58,657 bases of DNA from an uncultured Pelagibacteraceae bacterium (GCA_902608845.1 CACLPR010000004.1:1-58657), one strand, 5' to 3'. Shown: positions 41,524-52,623, counted from the stretch's first letter. The notes: generated by a model from the sequence alone, not told the origin. Made by a program: numbers and translations.

Positions 41524-42819
41524 CTATCTACCAATACTATAATATTCAATATTATTGTTTTTCATTTTTACTGGTGAATACAAATTCCTAATATCAAATA
41601 TTTTGAATTTTTTTTTTTTATTTATTTTTTTGAAATTTAACTGTTTAAACTCATTCCACTCTGTATGGATAATTATCAGATCACTATTCTTACAAGCACT
41701 TTGTATATTATTAAAGTAAATTATTTTTTTTTTATTGAATTCTGATTTTATTCCAGTTGGATCATAATAGGTTATTTTAGAACCTTTTTTATTTAGGTAA
41801 GGAATAAGTTTTAATGAAGAAGCCTCTCTCATATCATCTGTGCCAGCTTTAAAAGTGACGCCTAAAAAGGTAATTTTCTTACCTTTAAATTTATTTTTTA
41901 ATATTTCCCTAATTCTATTCAATAAGTATTTATACCTAGAGTCATTAGATTTTACAGTTGATTTAACAATTGATAGATCTGTTTTTAGTTTTTTTGAAAT
42001 TGACAGTAGAGCCCGTGTATCTTTTGGAAAACATGAGCCACCGTAACCAGGACCAGCTCTTAAAAATCTTGATCCAATTCTATCATCTAATCCAATTCCA
42101 AGAGAAATATCATTAACATTTACTTTAAGCTTTTCACATAAATTTGCGATTTCATTTATGTATGTGATTTTAGTAGCCAAAAAAGCGTTAGCAGCATATT
42201 TTATTAACTCTGCTGCTCTTCTTGAGGTATGAAAATATCGATTAGTTTTCTTTATTAATGGAAAATACAAATTTTTTAAAATATTGTTTGCTTTTTTGCT
42301 GTTAGTACCAATTACAACTCTATCAGGAAACATAAAATCTCTTATTGCCTCACCTTCTCTTAGGAATTCAGGGTTTGATACTACATCGAACTTGTTTTTA
42401 TTATTTTTTGTATTTAATAAATTTTCAATTTTATCACCTGTAGTGATGGGTACTGTTGATTTCGTTATAATTATTTTATATTTGTTTAAGTTTTTTTTAA
42501 TATCATTTACAACTTGAAAGACGTAATTTAAGTCAGCATTGTAAGTTTTCTTGTTTGTGGGTGTGCCCACACAAATGAAAACAATATCAGACTTTTGAAC
42601 TGCTATAGATAAATTTGTAGTAAACTGAAGCCTATTTTGTTTTACATTTCTTTTAATTAATTCTTCTAACCCAGGTTCGTAAATTGGTATTATTCCTCTT
42701 TTTAGGTTTTCAATCTTTTGTTGATTAATATCTACACAAATTACGTTATTTCCTAACTCAGAAAAACATGCTCCACTGACTAATCCAACATAACCTGAGC
42801 CTATAATACAAATTTTCAT
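41524..42819 (-). CDS. ugd: UDP-glucose 6-dehydrogenase
   Basis: KICIIGSGYVGLVSGACFSELGNNVICVDIN, GPGYGGSCFPKDTRAL, GVTFKAGTDDMREA. Confidence 0.95.
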   Translation of the reverse strand: MKICIIGSGYVGLVSGACFSELGNNVICVDINQQKIENLKRGIIPIYEPGLEELIKRNVKQNRLQFTTNLSIAVQKSDIVFICVGTPTNKKTYNADLNYVFQVVNDIKKNLNKYKIIITKSTVPITTGDKIENLLNTKNNKNKFDVVSNPEFLREGEAIRDFMFPDRVVIGTNSKKANNILKNLYFPLIKKTNRYFHTSRRAAELIKYAANAFLATKITYINEIANLCEKLKVNVNDISLGIGLDDRIGSRFLRAGPGYGGSCFPKDTRALLSISKKLKTDLSIVKSTVKSNDSRYKYLLNRIREILKNKFKGKKITFLGVTFKAGTDDMREASSLKLIPYLNKKGSKITYYDPTGIKSEFNKKKIIYFNNIQSACKNSDLIIIHTEWNEFKQLNFKKINKKKKFKIFDIRNLYSPVKMKNNNIEYYSIGR

Positions 42820-43631
42820 AATTTAGCAATCTCTAATGTTGATTTAATATATCCATCCATTGATCCACAATCTAAATATTTACCTGAAAATTTGTGTCCC
42901 ACAAATAGAAATTTATTATTAATCATTGTTCTAATTGAGTCAGTAATATGTATCTCACCACCTTTTCCCTTTTTTTGTTTTTTAAGAATTTTAAATATAT
43001 CTTTGCTCAATATATATCTTCCAATAACAGCATTGTTAGAAGGTGCTTCTCTAGTATTCGGTTTTTCAATAACATCTGATATTATAAAATTTTTTTTATC
43101 AATTTTTTTGGATATCGAGTATATACCCCAACGATTTACATTATTTTTCTTTACAGTCATACTAGCCATGACTGATGCTTTATATTTCTTATGTAATTTG
43201 ATCATATCTTTTGAGCAATTCTTCTTCATAATTAAATCATCTGGAAGTAACATTAAGAAATATCTATTTTTAATAAATTTTTTAGTTTTTAAGACCGCAT
43301 CACCAGTACCTAAAGGTTTGTTTTGATATACAAATTTAATTTTTTTTTTATATTTTAAAATTTTTTTATATTCATTAATTATCCGTGGGTCTTTTTTTTT
43401 TTTAATTATTGATTTGTAAAAATTATCATTATAAAAATATTTCTTTATTATTTCTTTTTTCTTAGAGATAATGAAAATTATTTCAGTAACACCAGCATCT
43501 ATGCACTCATCAAGAATATATTCTATACCAGGTTTACCATTAATTGGTAATAGCTCTTTAGCGAAAACACTAGTTAAAGGCAAAAGTCTTGTACCTAGTC
43601 CTGCTAGTGGAATAATGGCTTGTTTAATCAT
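42816..43631 (-). CDS. galU: UTP-glucose-1-phosphate uridylyltransferase
   Basis: KQAIIPLAGLGTRLLPLTSVFAKELLPINGKPGIEYILDECIDAGVTEII, KPLGTGDAVLKTK, LLPDDLI. Confidence 0.95.
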   Translation of the reverse strand: MIKQAIIPLAGLGTRLLPLTSVFAKELLPINGKPGIEYILDECIDAGVTEIIFIISKKKEIIKKYFYNDNFYKSIIKKKKDPRIINEYKKILKYKKKIKFVYQNKPLGTGDAVLKTKKFIKNRYFLMLLPDDLIMKKNCSKDMIKLHKKYKASVMASMTVKKNNVNRWGIYSISKKIDKKNFIISDVIEKPNTREAPSNNAVIGRYILSKDIFKILKKQKKGKGGEIHITDSIRTMINNKFLFVGHKFSGKYLDCGSMDGYIKSTLEIAKL

Positions 43632-43665
43632 AAAGATAACTTATTTATAAATATATATTTATAAT

Positions 43666-44478
43666 ATGAAAATAATTACAAGTATTTTTGATTTAAATAA
43701 AGAGATTAAAAACTATAAAAATATTGGATTTGTCCCAACGATGGGCGGGATACATGCTGGTCATGTATCTTTAATAAAAGCTTCACAAAAGAAAAAAAGT
43801 AAGACAATTGTTAGTATTTTCATAAATCCTACTCAATTTAATAAAAAGAACGATTTTAAAAAATATCCCAGAAATATAAAGAAAGATATTGCAATATTAA
43901 AAAAATTAAATGTTGATTATTTGTTCAAACCGAGTGTCAAAGATGTTTATAGATTTAAATCCAAGAAATTTAATTTAAAAAAAAATGACAAGATATTATG
44001 TGCAAAATCTAGAAATGGTCATTTTGAAGGTGTTCTTAATGTTATGAATAGATTAATGAGTATTATCAAATCAAAAGATTTGTATATGGGAGAAAAGGAT
44101 TATCAACAACTGTATCTAATAAAAAAATTTCTTTCAAAAAAGTTTAGGGTACGAATTAATTCATGTCCTACCATAAGAATTAAAAATAATGTTGCGCTAT
44201 CTACTCGAAACAAATTATTAAATAAAAAATACTTAAAAAAAGCATCAGAAATCGCATTAATTCTTCGTAATTTAAAGCGTAAATCTAAATTACAACCATC
44301 AAAAACAGCTCTAGATTTACCTAATTATAAAATTTTGTTGGAGACAAAATATAATATTAAAATTGATTATTTAGAATTTAGAGATGAAAAAAATCTTAAA
44401 ATTAATAATTTTAAAAATAAATTTAGATTATTTATAGCTTACAACATCAATAAAGTTAGATTAATTGATAACTTTTAA
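43666..44478 (+). CDS. panC: Pantoate-beta-alanine ligase
   Basis: GFVPTMGGIHAGHVSLIKAS, SIFINPTQF, RNGHFEGVLNVMNRL, MGEKDYQQLYLIKKF, ALSTRNKLL. Confidence 0.93.
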   Translation: MKIITSIFDLNKEIKNYKNIGFVPTMGGIHAGHVSLIKASQKKKSKTIVSIFINPTQFNKKNDFKKYPRNIKKDIAILKKLNVDYLFKPSVKDVYRFKSKKFNLKKNDKILCAKSRNGHFEGVLNVMNRLMSIIKSKDLYMGEKDYQQLYLIKKFLSKKFRVRINSCPTIRIKNNVALSTRNKLLNKKYLKKASEIALILRNLKRKSKLQPSKTALDLPNYKILLETKYNIKIDYLEFRDEKNLKINNFKNKFRLFIAYNINKVRLIDNF

Positions 44479-45852
44479 TTATAAAAAATAAGCACCAACA
44501 CCTAAAAATGATACAAAACCAATTACATCCGTAATTGTAGTAACAAAAACACTTGAGGATATAGCAGGATCTATATTCATTTTTTTTAGAGTTACTGGTA
44601 TCAATATACCAAAAAGTCCAGCAACTATCATGGTTAACACCATTGAAATTGAGATTATTAAAGCAAGCTGCATGTCATTAAACCAGAAATAAACAATTAA
44701 TGAACTTATTATTGCAAAAATAATTCCATTTAAAACACCTATATTAAATTCTTTTATAATATTGCTAGTAAAGTTGTTCTTAGTTAAATCTTGTGTAGCT
44801 AATGATCTTACGGTTACGGCAAGAGTTTGCATGCCAGCATTTCCACCCATTGAAGCTACTATTGGCATTAAAAAAGCCAACACAACCATCTGTTCAATAG
44901 TTGCTCCAAATAAGCTTATGCAATAAGTAGCCAAGAAAGCAGTAAATAAATTTAATAAAAGCCAGTTAAACCTTCTTTTAGTCTTTGTGAAAACACCATC
45001 AGTTATTTCCTCGTCTCCAACACCAGCTAATCTTAAAGCATCCTCTTCAGCTTCTTCTTTAAGTACAGTTAATACATCATCGTAAGCTATCATGCCCACC
45101 AATTTATCATTTTTATCGGTGACTGCAGCAGAGCTTAAATTATAATTTTCAAATAAATTTCCAACTTCCTCTTTATCCATATCAACAGGTATTAAAAGTT
45201 GAGATTCAGACATTATTGACATCATTTTTGCTTCTCTTGAAGTTCTTAGTACTTTTGAAGATGGCACCGTTCCAATAGGTTTAAAGTTTTCATCAACAAT
45301 AAAGATTTCTAGAAACTCATCAGGTAAATCTTTATTCTCTCTTAAATAGTCTATAGTCTGACCAACTGACCAATTGCTTGGAATGGCAGTAAATTCTCTT
45401 TGCATAATTCTTGCAGCTGAGTCTTCCGGGTAGCTTAAACTTTCTAATAGAGCAAACCTATCCTTTGGGGGAAGAGATCCTAAAATTATATTCTTATCTT
45501 TTTCATCAACGTTTTCTAGTATTTTAATTGCATCGTCAGATTCTAGATTTTTTAATATATTAACAATAGACTCAGAGGATAAATAATTAATTAATTCAGA
45601 TTGTATAGACTCATTTAGCTCTACAAAAACTTCAGGATCAACTTTAAAATTATTTAATTTAATTAAATTCTCTCTATCGTTTTCACTTAAATGCTCAATT
45701 ATATCAGCTGCATCCGCTGGGTGCATATCATTAAATGAATTAGTAATAAATTCAGCATCATTAGATGATATCTTGTCAGTTACAACCTTGATGAATTCTT
45801 TATTAAATTCAAAGTTAACTTTTTTATCTTTAATTTTTTTTACTAAAGTCAT
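44479..45852 (-). CDS. mgtE: Magnesium transporter MgtE
   Basis: [13 protein letters not shown], paired [29 protein letters not shown]. Confidence 0.94.
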   Translation of the reverse strand: MTLVKKIKDKKVNFEFNKEFIKVVTDKISSNDAEFITNSFNDMHPADAADIIEHLSENDRENLIKLNNFKVDPEVFVELNESIQSELINYLSSESIVNILKNLESDDAIKILENVDEKDKNIILGSLPPKDRFALLESLSYPEDSAARIMQREFTAIPSNWSVGQTIDYLRENKDLPDEFLEIFIVDENFKPIGTVPSSKVLRTSREAKMMSIMSESQLLIPVDMDKEEVGNLFENYNLSSAAVTDKNDKLVGMIAYDDVLTVLKEEAEEDALRLAGVGDEEITDGVFTKTKRRFNWLLLNLFTAFLATYCISLFGATIEQMVVLAFLMPIVASMGGNAGMQTLAVTVRSLATQDLTKNNFTSNIIKEFNIGVLNGIIFAIISSLIVYFWFNDMQLALIISISMVLTMIVAGLFGILIPVTLKKMNIDPAISSSVFVTTITDVIGFVSFLGVGAYFL

Positions 45853-45913
45853 AAAATTTATCTATAATTTAGTTGGGACTATTAATACAAAATATAAATA
45901 TTACAATTTTATA

Positions 45914-46546
45914 ATGAATATAGAGATTAAAAAGTCAATAAAACCAATAAAATATGAAAATGCCATTAATTTATTGGAAAAAAGATTGGAAGAAATTCAT
46001 TTAAAAAAGAGTAAAGAGCTAATATGGATTCTTGAGCATAAAAAAGTTTTTACAGGAGGGACTGGTTATAAAGAAAGCGAAATAATTGATAAATCAATAA
46101 AATTAATCAAAACTAATAGAGGTGGAAAAATAACATACCATGGCCCTGGTCAACTAATTTTTTATTTTGTAATTGATTTAAATCAACGTGGAAGAAATAT
46201 TAGAAAACTTATTACATCAGTAGAAAATACGATAATTAAAACCTTAAAAGAATTTAAAATTAACACATACGCTGATAGAGAGAATATAGGTATTTGGTAT
46301 AATAGAAACTTAAATAACAGTACACATTCAGAAAAAGTTGCAGCAATTGGTATTAAAGTAAAGAAATGGATTGCATTTCACGGTTTTGCAATAAATATTT
46401 CTAATAATTTGGATGTTTATAAAAAAATAATACCTTGTGGAATTAAGGAAAGATCAGTTACTAATTTAATGCAAATTAAAAACCAAAAATACAACAATAT
46501 ATCCGATATACTTATTAAAAATTTTTTGAATGAAATTAAAAATTAA
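45914..46546 (+). CDS. lipB: Lipoyl(octanoyl) transferase
   Basis: [68 protein letters not shown] 45914 preferred over track start 45773. Confidence 0.93.
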   Translation: MNIEIKKSIKPIKYENAINLLEKRLEEIHLKKSKELIWILEHKKVFTGGTGYKESEIIDKSIKLIKTNRGGKITYHGPGQLIFYFVIDLNQRGRNIRKLITSVENTIIKTLKEFKINTYADRENIGIWYNRNLNNSTHSEKVAAIGIKVKKWIAFHGFAINISNNLDVYKKIIPCGIKERSVTNLMQIKNQKYNNISDILIKNFLNEIKN

Positions 46547-47441
46547 GTCTTTTTGATTTTAACATATTTCTAAAATAATTAGGCGGTGTTGCTCTAAATG
46601 TATATTTTTTTTCTTTTAACTTGAATTTTATCTCATATGAATGAAGCATAAGATTTTTATTATTTTTTTGTTCACTTAAAGAATTGTATTTTTTATCACC
46701 AATTATGGAATGTCCAATATCAAACAATTGTTTTCTCAATTGATGTTTCCTTCCAGTAATGGGTTTTAGTTGAATAAACGTAGAATTTGTATTTTTATCT
46801 AAAATTTCATAGTGAGTTTCAGCATTTTCAATAATTTTTCTTCTTTCATCGTATCTAGTAAGATTATTTTTTAGAATACCTTTTTCATTTATATTTATCT
46901 CACCATGGCATATTGCTATGTAGGTCTTATAAATTTTTCTTAATCTGAAAAGAGATGTAAGAAGTTGTGCTGTAGGTCTATTTTTGGCAATCAAAAAAAC
47001 ACCAGAAGTTTCTTTGTCCAATCTATGAACTGAATAAGGTTTATCATCTTTAAATATTTCACTATTAGAAAAAATATCTATAAGGTTTTTTTTTGACTTT
47101 GTTCCACCTTGAACTGATATACCTGCCTGCTTATTAAGAACTATAAAATTATCATTATTTTCAATAATAAAATCTTCATTTTCTTTTATTATTAAATTTG
47201 AGGGTTTGAACTTTTCTTTTTTAACAATAACGCTTTTTTTTATATTAAAATTGAATAATTCAATAAGATCGTTGTTTTTAACTTTAGTTGAACTTTTTGT
47301 TTTTCTATTATTAAGTTTAATTTTACCGTTTCTTAAACTTCTTTCGATCAAACTTTGAGGAATTGATACAAAGTATTTTCTCAAAAATCTATCAATACGC
47401 ATTCCAGAAAACGTATTATCTACGTTGATAGACTTTTTCAT
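46536..47441 (-). CDS. rluC: 23S rRNA pseudouridine synthase, RluC/RluD family
   Basis: S4-like N-terminus; [55 protein letters not shown]. Confidence 0.9.
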   Translation of the reverse strand: MKKSINVDNTFSGMRIDRFLRKYFVSIPQSLIERSLRNGKIKLNNRKTKSSTKVKNNDLIELFNFNIKKSVIVKKEKFKPSNLIIKENEDFIIENNDNFIVLNKQAGISVQGGTKSKKNLIDIFSNSEIFKDDKPYSVHRLDKETSGVFLIAKNRPTAQLLTSLFRLRKIYKTYIAICHGEININEKGILKNNLTRYDERRKIIENAETHYEILDKNTNSTFIQLKPITGRKHQLRKQLFDIGHSIIGDKKYNSLSEQKNNKNLMLHSYEIKFKLKEKKYTFRATPPNYFRNMLKSKRLNF

Positions 47442-47452
47442 AAATTATTGGA

Positions 47453-47899
47453 TTAAGCTGTTGCTTCTTTTGGTGTATCTGCTTTTTTTTCTGCTTCTTT
47501 AATCTTTTCTGCTTTCTTTTTATCTACTCTTTTTGCCTCAACATCACGGTCTACAAATTCAACAACTGCCATAGGAGCATTATCTCCATATCTAAAACCT
47601 GCTTTTATTATTCTTGTGTATCCACCTTTTCTATTTTCATACCTTTTAGATAAAGTTTTTCGAACTTTACTTGCAGATCCTTCATCTTGAAGCTTTGAGA
47701 TTATCCTTCGTAAATTCTGCAAGCTATCTTTTTTGCCTAAAGTTATTAATTTGTCTGCCTGTGGTTTTAAAACTTTTGCCTTGGGTAGAGTTGTTGTGAT
47801 TTGCTCATATTTAACAAGAGAGTTAAGCATATTCTTTATTAATGCTTTTCTATGCTCTGAAGTTCTATTGAGCTTTTTATAGCCCATTTTATGTCTCAT
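47453..47899 (-). CDS. rplQ: 50S ribosomal protein L17
   Basis: [42 protein letters not shown]. Confidence 0.97.
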   Translation of the reverse strand: MRHKMGYKKLNRTSEHRKALIKNMLNSLVKYEQITTTLPKAKVLKPQADKLITLGKKDSLQNLRRIISKLQDEGSASKVRKTLSKRYENRKGGYTRIIKAGFRYGDNAPMAVVEFVDRDVEAKRVDKKKAEKIKEAEKKADTPKEATA

Positions 47900-48927
47900 T
47901 ATATAGCTTCCTCAAGTTTTTTTGATAATTCAGCAATATTGTCTGGAGGCCAGTTTGGTATCTCCATTCCTAAATAAAGCGACATTCCAGTTAATACTTC
48001 TTTAATCTCGTTCAAAGACTTTCTACCAAAATTAGGTGTTCTCAACATTTCACCTTCAGATTTTTGAACCAAATCACCAATGTAAATTATATTATCATTT
48101 TTAAGGCAATTCATCGATCTAACTGACAATTCCAGCTCATCTACTTTTCTTAATAAATTTTTGTTAAATTCAGGTTCTGTTGGTTGCTCTCTTACTATAA
48201 CCTCTTGTGGTTCATCAAAATTAACAAACATTCCAAGTTGATCTTGGAATATTCTAGCTGAATAAGCCACTGCATCTTCTGCAGAAATTGATCCATTTGT
48301 CTCTACTTCCATTGTAAGTTTATCATAATCTAAGGCTTTACCTTCCCTTGCAGTACTTATTGAATACGAAACTTTTTTAACCGGGCTAAAAAGTGAATCT
48401 ATTGCTATTAGACCTAACGGTGGTTCCTCAGGCTTGTTCATATCTGCAGAAACATAACCCTTTCCATTACTCACTGTCATTTCCATGTGAAAATTTGTAT
48501 TTTCATCTAAATTACAAATAACTAAATCTGGGTTTAATATTTCAATATCTGCAGAAGTTGTAATATTTGAAGCTTTAATTTCACCAGGTCCTTTTGCATC
48601 TAAAATAAGTTTATTGGTAGTTTCTGAATTACTTTTTAAAGCAAGTGATTTAACATTTAATACAATATCAGTCACATCTTCCCTAACACCTTTAATTGAT
48701 GTAAATTCGTGTAATACTCCATCAATTTGGATTGCTGTTACTGCCGTGCCTCTTATAGATGATAGTAGTATTCTTCTTAATGAATTTCCTAATGTTAAAC
48801 CATAACCTTTTTCAAGGGGTTCTGCTATTATCTTTGCATAAGATTTGTCATCGCTCAAGTTAATATCAAGCTTAGGTGGTTTAATTAGTGATTTCCAATT
48901 TTTAATATTTACCTCAGTTGTATCCAT
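47899..48927 (-). CDS. rpoA: DNA-directed RNA polymerase subunit alpha
   Basis: [41 protein letters not shown]-terminal [36 protein letters not shown]. Confidence 0.98.
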   Translation of the reverse strand: MDTTEVNIKNWKSLIKPPKLDINLSDDKSYAKIIAEPLEKGYGLTLGNSLRRILLSSIRGTAVTAIQIDGVLHEFTSIKGVREDVTDIVLNVKSLALKSNSETTNKLILDAKGPGEIKASNITTSADIEILNPDLVICNLDENTNFHMEMTVSNGKGYVSADMNKPEEPPLGLIAIDSLFSPVKKVSYSISTAREGKALDYDKLTMEVETNGSISAEDAVAYSARIFQDQLGMFVNFDEPQEVIVREQPTEPEFNKNLLRKVDELELSVRSMNCLKNDNIIYIGDLVQKSEGEMLRTPNFGRKSLNEIKEVLTGMSLYLGMEIPNWPPDNIAELSKKLEEAI

Positions 48928-49371
48928 TTATACTCTCCTTTTTTTTGGCGGTCTTGAACCATTATGTGGCATTGGCGTTGTATCTTTTATTGAAATTATT
49001 TTAAAGCCTCTTGCTTGCAAAGCTCTTAATGCAGTCTCTCTTCCTGATCCAGGGCCTTTAACTTCTACAGACAAAATTTTCATACCAACTTCTAAAGCTT
49101 TTACTGCTGCAGCATCTGCAGCAACTTGAGCAGCATAAGGTGTTGACTTTCTTGACCCTTTAAAACCTTTTTGACCAGCCGAGGCCCATGATATTACATT
49201 ACCATTTGTATCAGCTATTGAAACAATTGTGTTATTAAATGTAGATTGTACGTATGCAATTCCATTTAAAATATTTTTCTTATTTTTCTTCTTTTTTGAA
49301 TATGTGCTTTTTTTTGATTTTGACTGACCTTCTTTAACTGGATCTTTATTCTCTGTATTATCTTTTGGCAT
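48928..49371 (-). CDS. rpsK: 30S ribosomal protein S11
   Basis: [49 protein letters not shown]. Confidence 0.98.
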   Translation of the reverse strand: MPKDNTENKDPVKEGQSKSKKSTYSKKKKNKKNILNGIAYVQSTFNNTIVSIADTNGNVISWASAGQKGFKGSRKSTPYAAQVAADAAAVKALEVGMKILSVEVKGPGSGRETALRALQARGFKIISIKDTTPMPHNGSRPPKKRRV

Positions 49372-49372
49372 A

Positions 49373-49756
49373 TTATTTTTTAAGTGGAGTTAATTTTTTA
49401 CCTGCAATAGCAATTGCTTTTCCTTTACGTGTTCGGGCATTACATCTAGTTCTCTGACCTCTGACAGGTAATTTTTTTCTGTGTCTAGAGCCACGATACG
49501 AAGCCAAATCTATTAGTCGTTTTATATTAAGAGAAGTATCTCTACGTAGATCTCCTTCAACTGTAAATTTTTGATCAATAAATTCTCTAATTTTTAAAAT
49601 TTCATCATCTGTTAATTCATTAACTCTTTTCGTGCTTGGTATATCTAATGACTTACAAATATCTTTTGAATTTTTCTCACCGATACCAAAAATATATGTA
49701 AGACCTATCCTAACTAATTTATTTTGTGGAATGTTTACACCTGCTATACGAGCCAT
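49373..49756 (-). CDS. rpsM: 30S ribosomal protein S13
   Basis: [51 protein letters not shown]. Confidence 0.98.
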   Translation of the reverse strand: MARIAGVNIPQNKLVRIGLTYIFGIGEKNSKDICKSLDIPSTKRVNELTDDEILKIREFIDQKFTVEGDLRRDTSLNIKRLIDLASYRGSRHRKKLPVRGQRTRCNARTRKGKAIAIAGKKLTPLKK

Positions 49757-49779
49757 AATAATGAGATAAAATTTAGCCT

Positions 49780-49807
49780 TTTATATAAGAAGTTCTTTCA
49801 AAGTCAA
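49780..49807 (-). promoter_or_regulatory. Candidate sigma70-type promoter for rpsM-rpsK-rpoA-rplQ
   Basis: Minus strand TTGACT (49807-49802), 16-nt spacer, TATAAA (49785-49780), 24 nt before rpsM ATG, in the only sizeable gap of the ribosomal block (adk/rpsM). Confidence 0.55.
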
Positions 49808-49811
49808 TGTC

Positions 49812-50375
49812 TTAAACGGATAGAATTTGCTCAATTTTACCTGATATTTCAGCTATTTTTACATCTCCGTTGATTTTAAAAAAATTAGGTTTTTTTGAAT
49901 AGAAATTCAATACTGGTTTGGTTGTTTCCATATAGGTATCATATCTTTTTAAAATTGTAATTATAGTATCATCTGATCTTTTTTCTAAAATTTTTCTTTT
50001 TTCCAATCTTTTAATAATTGTTTCTTTTTTTACATCTAAAAAAAAAATAAAATCAATTTTTTGATTTGAACTTGATAATAATACTTCCAAGTTTTCTGCC
50101 TGACTTAATGATCTAGGATAACCGTCAAATATTAATTTATTTTTTTTTATTGGATCAAAAACAATATTTTTAATCAGCTCATTAACAATTTCATCAGTTG
50201 CAAAATCTCCCTTTGAAATAATGTTTTCAATATCTTTACCAATTTGAGTTTGATTTTTAACTTCTTCTCTTAAAAGATCTCCGGTAGAAACTTGGTGCAA
50301 ATTAAATTTTTTAACGAGGTAGCTTGATTGGGTTCCTTTTCCAGCTCCAGGTGGTCCAAATATTATAACATTCAC
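49812..50375 (-). CDS. adk: Adenylate kinase
   Basis: NVIIFGPPGAGKGTQSSYLVKKF, LIFDGYPRSLSQAENLE; short (LID-less-looking) form. Confidence 0.95.
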   Translation of the reverse strand: MNVIIFGPPGAGKGTQSSYLVKKFNLHQVSTGDLLREEVKNQTQIGKDIENIISKGDFATDEIVNELIKNIVFDPIKKNKLIFDGYPRSLSQAENLEVLLSSSNQKIDFIFFLDVKKETIIKRLEKRKILEKRSDDTIITILKRYDTYMETTKPVLNFYSKKPNFFKINGDVKIAEISGKIEQILSV

Positions 50376-50380
50376 TAAAT

Positions 50381-51661
50381 TTATCTTCCAAATTTAGTTT
50401 TCTTAATTAATTGTTCGTATTGAGAACTCATAAGTCTGGTTTGAACCTGCGTAACCGTATCTATTGCAACAACAACAACTATTAATACAGAAGCTCCACC
50501 TAAGTAAAATGGTATTGGATAATTAGCAATTAAAAATTCTGGCATCAAACAAACAAGTGTTAAATATAATGCACCGATAGTTGTTAATCTTGTTAGAATT
50601 GTATCTATATATATAGCTGTGCTTTCACCCGGTCTTATTCCAGGAATAAAGCCACCATACTTTCTCAAATTTTCTGCCGTCTCGGTAGGATTAAAAGTAA
50701 TTGACGTATAAAAAAAGGTAAAAAATATAATACCTGATGCGTATAAAATCATGTAAAGCGGTTGCCCTTGCGAAAAATATGACGAGATATTTAAAAAAGT
50801 TTCACTTTGTGAAACATTGAAATTAGAAAATGTAACTGGCAATAATAACAATGCTGAAGCAAAAATTGCTGGGATAACACCTGCAGAATTTATTTTGAGT
50901 GGTAAATGTGAAGACTCGCCACCATACATCTTATTGCCCATTTGTCTTTTAGGATAATTTATAAGAATTTTTCTTAAGGCTCTTTCCATAAAAACAATAA
51001 ATAAAATTGTTACAACTAACAATATAAATATAAAAATTATCATTAGTGTTGAAATAGCCCCTGTTCTACCTAATTCAAAGGTAGTAACTAATGCTCTTGG
51101 AATTTCAGCAACAATTCCAGAAAAAATTATTAATGATATACCGTTACCAATACCTCTTTGTGTTATTTGTTCTCCAAGCCACATTAGAAAAATAGTCCCT
51201 GCAACAATTGTTGTTACGGTTGAAATTTTAAAAAATACACCTGGATTTATTACTAAATCTGCAGACGACTCTAATCCGACAGCCAAGCCATATCCTTGAA
51301 CGGTTGCTAACAACACAGTTCCATATCTTGTTATTTGAGTAATTTTTTGTCTACCAATTTCACCTTGAGCTTTAAGATTTTTGAAATAATCAGTCACACC
51401 AGTTAATAACTGTATGATGATCGAAGATGAAATATAAGGCATTATACCTAAAGCAAATATAGCCATTCTGCTAACAGCACCACCTGCAAAAACATTAAAC
51501 ATTCCCAATAATCCTTTTTGATTGCTATCCATCATAACTTGGAGTTGCTCAGGATCGATTCCTGGGAGTGGAACAAAGGTTCCCAATCTGTATATTGCTA
51601 AAATAAAAACTGTAAATATTATTCTGTTTCTTAAGTCATTTGTTTGAGATGATTCACTCAT
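50381..51661 (-). CDS. secY: Preprotein translocase subunit SecY
   Basis: FVPLPGIDPEQL, ALGIMPYISSSIIIQLLT, GGFIPGIRPGEST. Confidence 0.98.
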   Translation of the reverse strand: MSESSQTNDLRNRIIFTVFILAIYRLGTFVPLPGIDPEQLQVMMDSNQKGLLGMFNVFAGGAVSRMAIFALGIMPYISSSIIIQLLTGVTDYFKNLKAQGEIGRQKITQITRYGTVLLATVQGYGLAVGLESSADLVINPGVFFKISTVTTIVAGTIFLMWLGEQITQRGIGNGISLIIFSGIVAEIPRALVTTFELGRTGAISTLMIIFIFILLVVTILFIVFMERALRKILINYPKRQMGNKMYGGESSHLPLKINSAGVIPAIFASALLLLPVTFSNFNVSQSETFLNISSYFSQGQPLYMILYASGIIFFTFFYTSITFNPTETAENLRKYGGFIPGIRPGESTAIYIDTILTRLTTIGALYLTLVCLMPEFLIANYPIPFYLGGASVLIVVVVAIDTVTQVQTRLMSSQYEQLIKKTKFGR

Positions 51662-51662
51662 T

Positions 51663-52121
51663 TTACTTAGGATTTTTAATTTTTAATATTCCACCTAGAT
51701 TCTCAATTTTTTCCTTAGCTGAGATTGATGAATAATCTACTTCTAAATCAATTTTAGAGGTAAGTTTACCATTGCCTAACACTTTGAACCTAAGGTATGA
51801 TTTATTTATTATATTTTTTTTCTTTAAACTTTCTAAATTTATAAGGTTTGTTGGATCAATTTTTTTTTTATCAACAAAATCCTGTAGCTGGTCTAAATTA
51901 ATTTTAGCAATTTTTTTTTTATTTATAGGATTAAAACCTCGTTTTGGTAATCTTCTATACAGTGGCATTTGTCCACCCTCAAAACTTTTTATAGCTACAC
52001 CAGATCTTGATTTCTGACCTTTTACTCCTCTTCCAGAAGTTTTGCCTTTACCTGAACCAATTCCTCTTCCTAGTCTTTTTTTTGGTCTTTTTACTTTTGT
52101 GCTATTGTTTAAAATATTCAT
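51663..52121 (-). CDS. rplO: 50S ribosomal protein L15
   Basis: KRLGRGIGSGKGKTSGRGVKGQKSRSGVAIKSFEGGQMPLYRRLPKRGF. Confidence 0.97.
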   Translation of the reverse strand: MNILNNSTKVKRPKKRLGRGIGSGKGKTSGRGVKGQKSRSGVAIKSFEGGQMPLYRRLPKRGFNPINKKKIAKINLDQLQDFVDKKKIDPTNLINLESLKKKNIINKSYLRFKVLGNGKLTSKIDLEVDYSSISAKEKIENLGGILKIKNPK

Positions 52122-52621
52122 TATCCTCTTTTCTCAATAATTTCTGAAATTTTTTTGTTTCTTATTAAAGAAATATTTTTTGGAGAATTTTGCTTGCCAA
52201 GCGCTTTCATACATGCTCGTATAACATTGTGCGGATTTGCTGTTCCAAGAGATTTAGCAACAATGTCCTTAATTCCCAATACTTCACATACAGCTCTAAC
52301 AGCACCACCCGCTATTATACCTGTACCTTTTGGAGCTGCTCTAAGTTTGATTTTGCCTGCTCCATCTTTGCCAAATATATCATGATGTATTGTACGTCCT
52401 TCTCTTAAAGGTATTTGGACAAGATTTCTTCGTGCTAATTCATTAGCCTTTTTGATTGCATCTGGCACTTGTTTTGCCTTAGCATGTGCAACTCCAATTT
52501 TACCATTTTGATTTCCAACAACAACTAAAGCTGAAAAGCCAAATCTTCTTCCACCTTTAACAACTTTGGTTATCCTATTAATATGAACTAATTTTTCTAC
52601 AAATTCAGTGTTTTTTTCCAT
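52121..52621 (-). CDS. rpsE: 30S ribosomal protein S5
   Basis: [47 protein letters not shown]. Confidence 0.98.
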   Translation of the reverse strand: MEKNTEFVEKLVHINRITKVVKGGRRFGFSALVVVGNQNGKIGVAHAKAKQVPDAIKKANELARRNLVQIPLREGRTIHHDIFGKDGAGKIKLRAAPKGTGIIAGGAVRAVCEVLGIKDIVAKSLGTANPHNVIRACMKALGKQNSPKNISLIRNKKISEIIEKRG

Positions 52622-52623
52622 AT

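Noticed and set aside
42892-43326. 144-aa plus-strand ORF
   Set aside because: Antisense within galU; no recognisable domain.
52155-52408. Two overlapping plus-strand ORFs opposite rpsE
   Set aside because: Shadow ORFs of a highly conserved ribosomal gene.
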